The notes beneath the pieces were generated by a model that was not told the origin of the DNA, made no database searches, and worked only from the letters and a program-made list of their open reading frames with translations. This document shows positions 59,759-64,000 of a stretch of DNA of 64,000 nt, piece by piece (position 1 is the first letter of the stretch; each line of letters begins with the position of its first letter). The stretch is from the NCBI RefSeq assembly GCF_029051725.1, contig NZ_JAACFU010000009.1:1-64000 (forward strand). Reading direction: 5' to 3'. A program made the position numbers and the translations under genes. The DNA comes from Bradyrhizobium sp. CSS354 (GTDB lineage: Bacteria > Pseudomonadota > Alphaproteobacteria > Rhizobiales > Xanthobacteraceae).

Positions 59759-60775
59759 ATGCGACCGTTTTCCTATCAAAGGGCAACAGACCCCGACATG
59801 GCCCTGCAGGCGCTCAGCGCCGCCGCGGCTGCGAACAACCCGCTGACGAAGGCTACAGCGCAGCCGCTCGCGGGCGGCACCACGCTGATCGATCTGATGA
59901 AGCTGGATGTGATGCGGCCCGCCGCGATCGTCGATATCAATCCGCTGGCGCGCAGCTGGTCCGCGATCGAGCCCGGCAGTGACGGCTTGCGGCTCGGGGC
60001 GCTGGCGAAGATGTCCGACGTGGCCGCGCATGCCGAGATCCAGCGCAACTATCCAGTGATCGCGAATTCCCTGAAACTTGCCGCCAGCGCCCAGCTGCGC
60101 AACATGGCGACGCTCGGTGGCAACGTGATGCAGCGAACGCGTTGCAGCTATTTCCGTGATGTCTCCTATGAGAATTGCAACAAGCGTAATCCTGGCTCGG
60201 GCTGTGCCGCCATGGATGGCGTCAATCGCGTGCATGCGGTGCTCGGTACGTCCGATCAGTGCATCGCGACCTATCCCGGCGATTTTGCCCAGGCGCTGAT
60301 CGCGCTGGATGCGATGGTCGAGATCACCGGCAGGTCCGGCGCGCGCCGCCTGCCGTTCGCGGACTTGCACAAGGCGCCTGGCAAGACGCCCGACATCGAG
60401 ACCACGCTTCAGCCCGGTGAGCTGATCTCTGCGTTCTCCATTCCCGGCCGCTGGCCGCGCTCCGTGTATCTCAAGGCGCGCGACCGTCAGTCTTACGAGT
60501 TTGCGTTGTCGTCGGCTGCGGTCGCGCTCGACGTGCATGATGGCACGATCAGGGATGCGCGTGTCGCGCTCGGCGGTGTCGCCACCGTGCCGTGGCGGGC
60601 GCGCGAGGCGGAGGCGCTGCTGAAGGGACAGAAATTCGACGACGGTCTGGCGCAGCGTGTGGCGGATGCCGCGTTTGCCGAGGCCAAAGGCCGCCGGCAC
60701 AATGGCTTCAAGATCGCGCTCGGCAAGCGCGTGGTGGCGCGCGCGCTCCAGCAGGCCGTAACGATGGAGATCTGA
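59759..60775 (+). CDS. Aldehyde oxidoreductase, FAD subunit (PaoB-type)
   Basis: A 338-residue FAD-binding subunit starting four bases after the 2Fe-2S subunit stop. FAD-binding motifs are QPLAGGTTLIDLMKLDVMRP and RNMATLGGNVMQRTRCSYFR. The insertion RTRCSYFRDVSYENCNKRNP then GSGCAAMDG with a further Cys (SDQCIATYPGD) is the extra [4Fe-4S] cluster that characterises PaoB-type subunits and is absent from most xanthine dehydrogenases. The molybdenum subunit gene starts two bases after its stop. The three subunits should form one complex in the periplasm. Confidence 0.9.
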   Translation: MRPFSYQRATDPDMALQALSAAAAANNPLTKATAQPLAGGTTLIDLMKLDVMRPAAIVDINPLARSWSAIEPGSDGLRLGALAKMSDVAAHAEIQRNYPVIANSLKLAASAQLRNMATLGGNVMQRTRCSYFRDVSYENCNKRNPGSGCAAMDGVNRVHAVLGTSDQCIATYPGDFAQALIALDAMVEITGRSGARRLPFADLHKAPGKTPDIETTLQPGELISAFSIPGRWPRSVYLKARDRQSYEFALSSAAVALDVHDGTIRDARVALGGVATVPWRAREAEALLKGQKFDDGLAQRVADAAFAEAKGRRHNGFKIALGKRVVARALQQAVTMEI

Positions 60776-60777
60776 TC

Positions 60778-63069
60778 ATGACCGCTGCAGCTCCCGAGCC
60801 GAAAGCAAACATGGGCCGGCCCGTGCCGCGCTACGAGGCGGCCGCAAAGGTCACGGGCCGGGCGACATATGCGTCCGACATGCCGCTCGACAATCCAGCC
60901 TACGCATTCCTGGTCACCAGCGCCATCGCCAAGGGCCGCATCGACAGTTTCGATCTCGACGACGCCAGGCGGGTCCGCGGCGTAATCGACATCGTCACGC
61001 ACGAGAACGCCCCGAAGCTGAAGGAATCGAAACTGTTCAGCAATGGCGGCTATGCCGGCACCACGATCCAGCCGCTGAAATCGGCCGACATCACCCATGA
61101 CGGCCAGATCATCGCCGTCGTCATCGCCGAGAGTTACGAGGCGGCGCGCGAGGCCGCCAATCGCGTCAAGGTCAGCTACACGGCTGTCGCGCCGAGTGCG
61201 AGCTTCGATTCGCCGGGGACAACCACGGCAGCGGCAAAGGGTCAGAACGCACAGTTCAAGGAAGACCCGGAGGTCGGCGATTTCGCTAAGGCCTTCGACG
61301 CGGCCGAGGTCAAGCTCACCGCCTCCTATGAAACGCCGACCCAGCACCACAATCCGATGGAGCTGTTTACGACGAGTTGTGCCTGGATGGGCGACGAACT
61401 CGTCATCTACGAGGGCAGCCAGTATGTCTATGGCCTGAAGAACGGCGTCGCCGAGCAGCTCGGTATCGACGCCGACAAGGTCCGTGTCGTCAATCCCTAT
61501 GTCGGCGGCGGCTTTGGTTCGCGCGGCTCGATGACGCCGCGGACCGCCATTATTGCCGGCATTGCCAAACGCTTGAACCGGCCGATCAAGCTGGTGCCGA
61601 CGCGCGACCAGGGTTTCACCATCGCGACCCATCGCGCCGAGACGCGCCATGAGATCAAGCTTGGTGCGGGTCGGGACGGCAAGCTGGTGGCTTTGAGGCA
61701 CGACGGCGCGGAGGTTTCGTCGCGCCCGGATGCCTATTGCGTCGGTGGCACCAAGACGACGACGCGGCTCTATGCCTGCCCGAACGTCGCCAGTCTGGTG
61801 TCGATCGTGCGCGCCGACCGCAACACGCCGGGCTTCATGCGTTCACCGCCGGAGGTGCCGTATCTCTTCGCGCTGGAGAGCGCGATGGACGAGCTTGCGG
61901 TGAAGCTGAACATGGACCCGGTCGAGCTCCGCCGCATCAACGACACCAATGTCGAGCCGATCGGCGGCAAGCCCTATACGTCGCGGTCCTTGATGGCGTG
62001 CTTCGATGAGGCCGCGAAGGCGTTCGGCTGGTCGCAGCGTTCGCCGCAGCCGAAATCGATGTCCGACGGCGACTGGCTGGTCGGCTATGGCTGTGCCGCC
62101 ACCTGCTATCCGACGCAGATGGCGCCCTCTGCCGCGCGCGTCCGCCTCCAGCGCGACGGCCGTACCCGGGTCGAGATCGCCGGTCACGAGATCGGCACCG
62201 GTGCGTATACCGTCATCGCCCAGACCGCGGCCGAGCGGCTCGGCGTCCCCCTGGAGAAGGTCGCGGTCTTCCTGGGTGACAGCGATCTACCGCCGGCGCC
62301 TGTTGCCGGCGGTTCGAACTCGACTGCCAGCACCTGCTCGGCGGTGATGATGGTGTGCGACCGGATTCGTCAAAGGCTGTTCAAGGCCGTGATGCCGAGC
62401 GACAGCCTCACCGACAAGGCCAAGGAGACTGTCGGCATCAGCCAGGCGCCGAGCACCCAGGCGGCGAAGAGTGATCGTCCGCTCGACATCGAGAAGGCCT
62501 TCGACGCGCTCGGCGTCGGTATCGTCGAGGAATACGGCGAGTGGAAGCCTGAAGGCGCGCCGCTGGATTCCTTCACGGCGATGCACAGCGGGCACGCGCG
62601 GCTCGTCGGTGGCCATCAGATGAAGGACAAGATCGCCTACGCCTTCGGTGCCGAGTTCGTCGAGGTCCGCGTCAACCGCTTTACCCATGAAATCCGCTGC
62701 CCCCGGCTGGTGGGAGCGTTCGCGGCCGGGCGCATCATGAATCCGCGCACGGCACGCAGCCAGCTCATGGGCGGCCTGATCTGGGGCATGTCCTCGGCGC
62801 TGCTGGAAGCCACCGAGATCGACGAGCGCAATGCACGCTACGTCAACGACAATCTTGCCGACTATCTCGTGCCTGTGAGTGCCGACGTCCCCGGTGTCGA
62901 GGTGATCCTGCTCTCCGAGCAGGACGATCACATCAACCCGGCAGGCGTGAAGGGCCTCGGCGAGCTCGCCAATGTCGGCACCAATGCGGCGATCTGCAAT
63001 GCGATCTATCACGCCACGGGCCAGCGCATCCGAAAGCTGCCCGTGCGGCTCGAAAATATCGAGGTGTGA
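60778..63069 (+). CDS. Aldehyde oxidoreductase, molybdenum-cofactor subunit (PaoC-type)
   Basis: A 763-residue catalytic subunit from ATG 60778 with GGAGATCTGATC upstream; the frame open before it lies inside the FAD-subunit gene. Molybdenum-binding parts include the MPT-cofactor loops VGGGFGSRGSMTPRTAIIAG and MRSPPEVPYLFALESAMDEL, GHEIGTGAYTVIAQTAAERL, and the active-site base E729 in GVKGLGELANVGTNAAI. The cofactor is probably the cytosine dinucleotide form as in the xanthine oxidase family of this type. It would exit via the Tat signal of the small subunit. Confidence 0.9.
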   Translation: MTAAAPEPKANMGRPVPRYEAAAKVTGRATYASDMPLDNPAYAFLVTSAIAKGRIDSFDLDDARRVRGVIDIVTHENAPKLKESKLFSNGGYAGTTIQPLKSADITHDGQIIAVVIAESYEAAREAANRVKVSYTAVAPSASFDSPGTTTAAAKGQNAQFKEDPEVGDFAKAFDAAEVKLTASYETPTQHHNPMELFTTSCAWMGDELVIYEGSQYVYGLKNGVAEQLGIDADKVRVVNPYVGGGFGSRGSMTPRTAIIAGIAKRLNRPIKLVPTRDQGFTIATHRAETRHEIKLGAGRDGKLVALRHDGAEVSSRPDAYCVGGTKTTTRLYACPNVASLVSIVRADRNTPGFMRSPPEVPYLFALESAMDELAVKLNMDPVELRRINDTNVEPIGGKPYTSRSLMACFDEAAKAFGWSQRSPQPKSMSDGDWLVGYGCAATCYPTQMAPSAARVRLQRDGRTRVEIAGHEIGTGAYTVIAQTAAERLGVPLEKVAVFLGDSDLPPAPVAGGSNSTASTCSAVMMVCDRIRQRLFKAVMPSDSLTDKAKETVGISQAPSTQAAKSDRPLDIEKAFDALGVGIVEEYGEWKPEGAPLDSFTAMHSGHARLVGGHQMKDKIAYAFGAEFVEVRVNRFTHEIRCPRLVGAFAAGRIMNPRTARSQLMGGLIWGMSSALLEATEIDERNARYVNDNLADYLVPVSADVPGVEVILLSEQDDHINPAGVKGLGELANVGTNAAICNAIYHATGQRIRKLPVRLENIEV

Positions 63070-63129
63070 GGGGTGGCAACGGCCTCGGCGTTGCGCTAGA
63101 CACCTTGCGCCTCAAACGGAAGGTGTCTT

Positions 63130-63594
63130 ATGCAGCGTTTACAGCGCGTGCTCCTCGCCATCATGTCGGCACTCGCGATCACCGTGATCGCCGGCGTGTC
63201 CGATTTCGTTTCCACCACGGCCTCGGCCCAGACCGCAGGGAAGACCATGACCACAGCTTCAGGTTTGCAGATCACCGACAGCGTCGCCGGCACCGGGGCT
63301 TCGCCCAAGCCGGGCCAGATCTGCGTGATGCATTACACCGGCTGGCTCTACGAGAACGGCCAGAAGGGCAAGAAATTCGACTCGTCGGTCGACCGCAACG
63401 AGCCGTTCGAATTTCCGATCGGCAAGGGCCGCGTTATCGCCGGCTGGGACGAGGGTGTTGCCTCCATGAAGGTCGGCGGCAAGCGCACGCTGATCATTCC
63501 GCCGCAGCTCGGCTATGGCGCCCGCGGCGCAGGCGGCGTGATCCCGCCGAACGCGACGCTGATGTTCGATGTGGAATTGCTCGGGGTGAAGTAA
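63130..63594 (+). CDS. Exported FKBP-type peptidyl-prolyl isomerase
   Basis: A 154-residue protein with a signal peptide (VLLAIMSALAITVIAGVSDF, cut near TTASA). The FKBP domain (about 45-154) has TASGLQITDSVAGTGA, VMHYTGWLYENGQKGKKFDS, the active-site FPIGKGRVIAGWDEGVASMK and the final VIPPNATLMFDVELLGVK. It assists folding of periplasmic proteins. A hairpin terminator follows directly. Start ATG 63130 has GAAGGTGTCTT before it. Confidence 0.92.
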   Translation: MQRLQRVLLAIMSALAITVIAGVSDFVSTTASAQTAGKTMTTASGLQITDSVAGTGASPKPGQICVMHYTGWLYENGQKGKKFDSSVDRNEPFEFPIGKGRVIAGWDEGVASMKVGGKRTLIIPPQLGYGARGAGGVIPPNATLMFDVELLGVK

Positions 63595-63605
63595 GCCCGC
63601 AAGAA

Positions 63606-63632
63606 AAAGACCGGCCTCTCGGCCGGTCTTTT
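63606..63632. terminator. Bidirectional terminator between the FKBP and CsbD genes
   Basis: AAAGACCGGCC-TCTC-GGCCGGTCTTTT: an 8-11 base-pair stem with A residues before and T residues after, 12 bases past the FKBP stop and 20 bases from the convergent CsbD stop. Confidence 0.85.
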
Positions 63633-63651
63633 CGCATTCAGTGCGACGCCG

Positions 63652-63870
63652 TTATTCCGTCGCGCGCTTGGCTGCAGCCGCGGCGCGATCGACCGCGTCC
63701 TTCGCGGCGTCCTTTGCGTCGCCCATGGCCTGCTGGCCCTTGCCCTTCACTTCTTGGACCGCACCTTCACCCTTCAGGCGCTCGGACCCGGTGGCTTCAC
63801 CGATGCCCTGCTTGGCCTTGCCCATTGCCTCGTTTGCGGTGCCCTTGATCTTGTCGGTCGTGCTACCCAT
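63652..63870 (-). CDS. CsbD-family stress protein
   Basis: A 72-residue hydrophilic protein: MGSTTDKIKGTANEAMGKAK, then QGIGEATGSERLKGEGAVQE and an Ala/Lys-rich tail. The K-G-x-x-x-E-x-x-G-K-x-K-x-x-x-G motif is the CsbD signature. AGGAGAGTTTC precedes ATG 63870 and an EcfG promoter lies at 63901-63925. CsbD-like proteins are induced by general stress and are intrinsically disordered; their task is not established. Confidence 0.9.
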   Translation of the reverse strand: MGSTTDKIKGTANEAMGKAKQGIGEATGSERLKGEGAVQEVKGKGQQAMGDAKDAAKDAVDRAAAAAKRATE

Positions 63871-63900
63871 GAAACTCTCCTGCGGTTTGCTCGCTAGGAC

Positions 63901-63925
63901 AACGTCCGGCGGCTACGAGGGTTCC
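63901..63925 (-). promoter_or_regulatory. EcfG-type stress promoter of the CsbD gene
   Basis: On the minus strand GGAAC (63925-63921), a 16-base spacer, then CGTT (63904-63901), about 31 bases before the CsbD ATG. The match to the EcfG consensus and the stress type of the gene agree. Confidence 0.8.
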
Positions 63926-64000
63926 GTTTTTGTTATGGCTCGATGTCGCGGCTTTGGGTTAGTTTGCCGCACACGGAACCAACAGAAAGCAAGTCCCATG

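Noticed and set aside
63998..64000. An ATG at the very end of the window after GGAACC-AACAGAAAGCAAGTCCC
   Set aside because: It could be the start of a plus-strand gene, but three bases give no coding evidence and no CGTT follows the GGAAC at promoter distance.

Overview
The window looks like chromosomal DNA of a Bradyrhizobium-type alphaproteobacterium. The evidence is high GC, long GC-rich reading frames, two EcfG-type stress promoters (GGAAC-N16/17-CGTT), intergenic palindromic mosaic elements of the kind common in Bradyrhizobiaceae, and gene content such as Pao-type molybdenum hydroxylase, VanAB, TrhO-SlyX and GGDEF/EAL proteins. This assignment is inference; there is no rRNA or tRNA to anchor it.

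Left part (1-19.3 kb): a glycan region. A 1683-residue RTX protein carries six near-identical 97-residue repeats and a GH16 glycanase domain (1371-6422). It is followed, with gaps, by nucleotide-sugar genes: gmd and fcl (GDP-fucose), a UDP-glucuronate 4-epimerase, a bifunctional mannose-1-phosphate guanylyltransferase, and a UDP-glucose dehydrogenase that carries a one-base frameshift in this sequence. Together they could supply GDP-mannose, GDP-fucose, UDP-glucuronate and UDP-galacturonate for a surface polysaccharide, and the glycanase could trim a glucan. No glycosyltransferase or type I secretion gene is in view. Between these genes lie small secreted proteins, tiny membrane proteins and relics.

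Middle part (19.3-34.9 kb): an accessory, decaying region with low gene density, AT-rich patches, an IS630-type transposase relic, an H-NS-like protein, internal duplications (some copies intact, some broken) and several short membrane peptides. Its most notable unit is a compact operon: a YqaJ-type exonuclease overlapping an ERF single-strand-annealing protein whose C-terminus is a zinc-ligand HNH-like domain. An XRE regulator is divergent from it across a small palindrome. A ruined second copy of the ERF-HNH gene lies 5 kb away beside the IS630 relic. Two linked genes of unknown function (33.6-34.7 kb) close the region.

Right part (34.9-64 kb): dense, ordinary core-like genome. It holds an aldose epimerase, a metallo-beta-lactamase-fold hydrolase, an OmpR-type regulator, a lytic transglycosylase, an alpha/beta hydrolase and phosphoglucomutase. 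A vanA-gntR-vanB vanillate demethylase operon with paired TGTATACA sites follows, then an outer-membrane MetA-type protein and a GGDEF-EAL protein. A SnoaL-like/TetR divergent pair with clear operators, a GMC oxidoreductase, hemC and hemE (convergent), an EcfG-promoted small stress protein, a PAS-GGDEF cyclase, trhO-slyX, a gamma-glutamyltransferase-like protein with an altered nucleophile position, paoABC-like genes, an FKBP isomerase and an EcfG-promoted CsbD protein complete the window.
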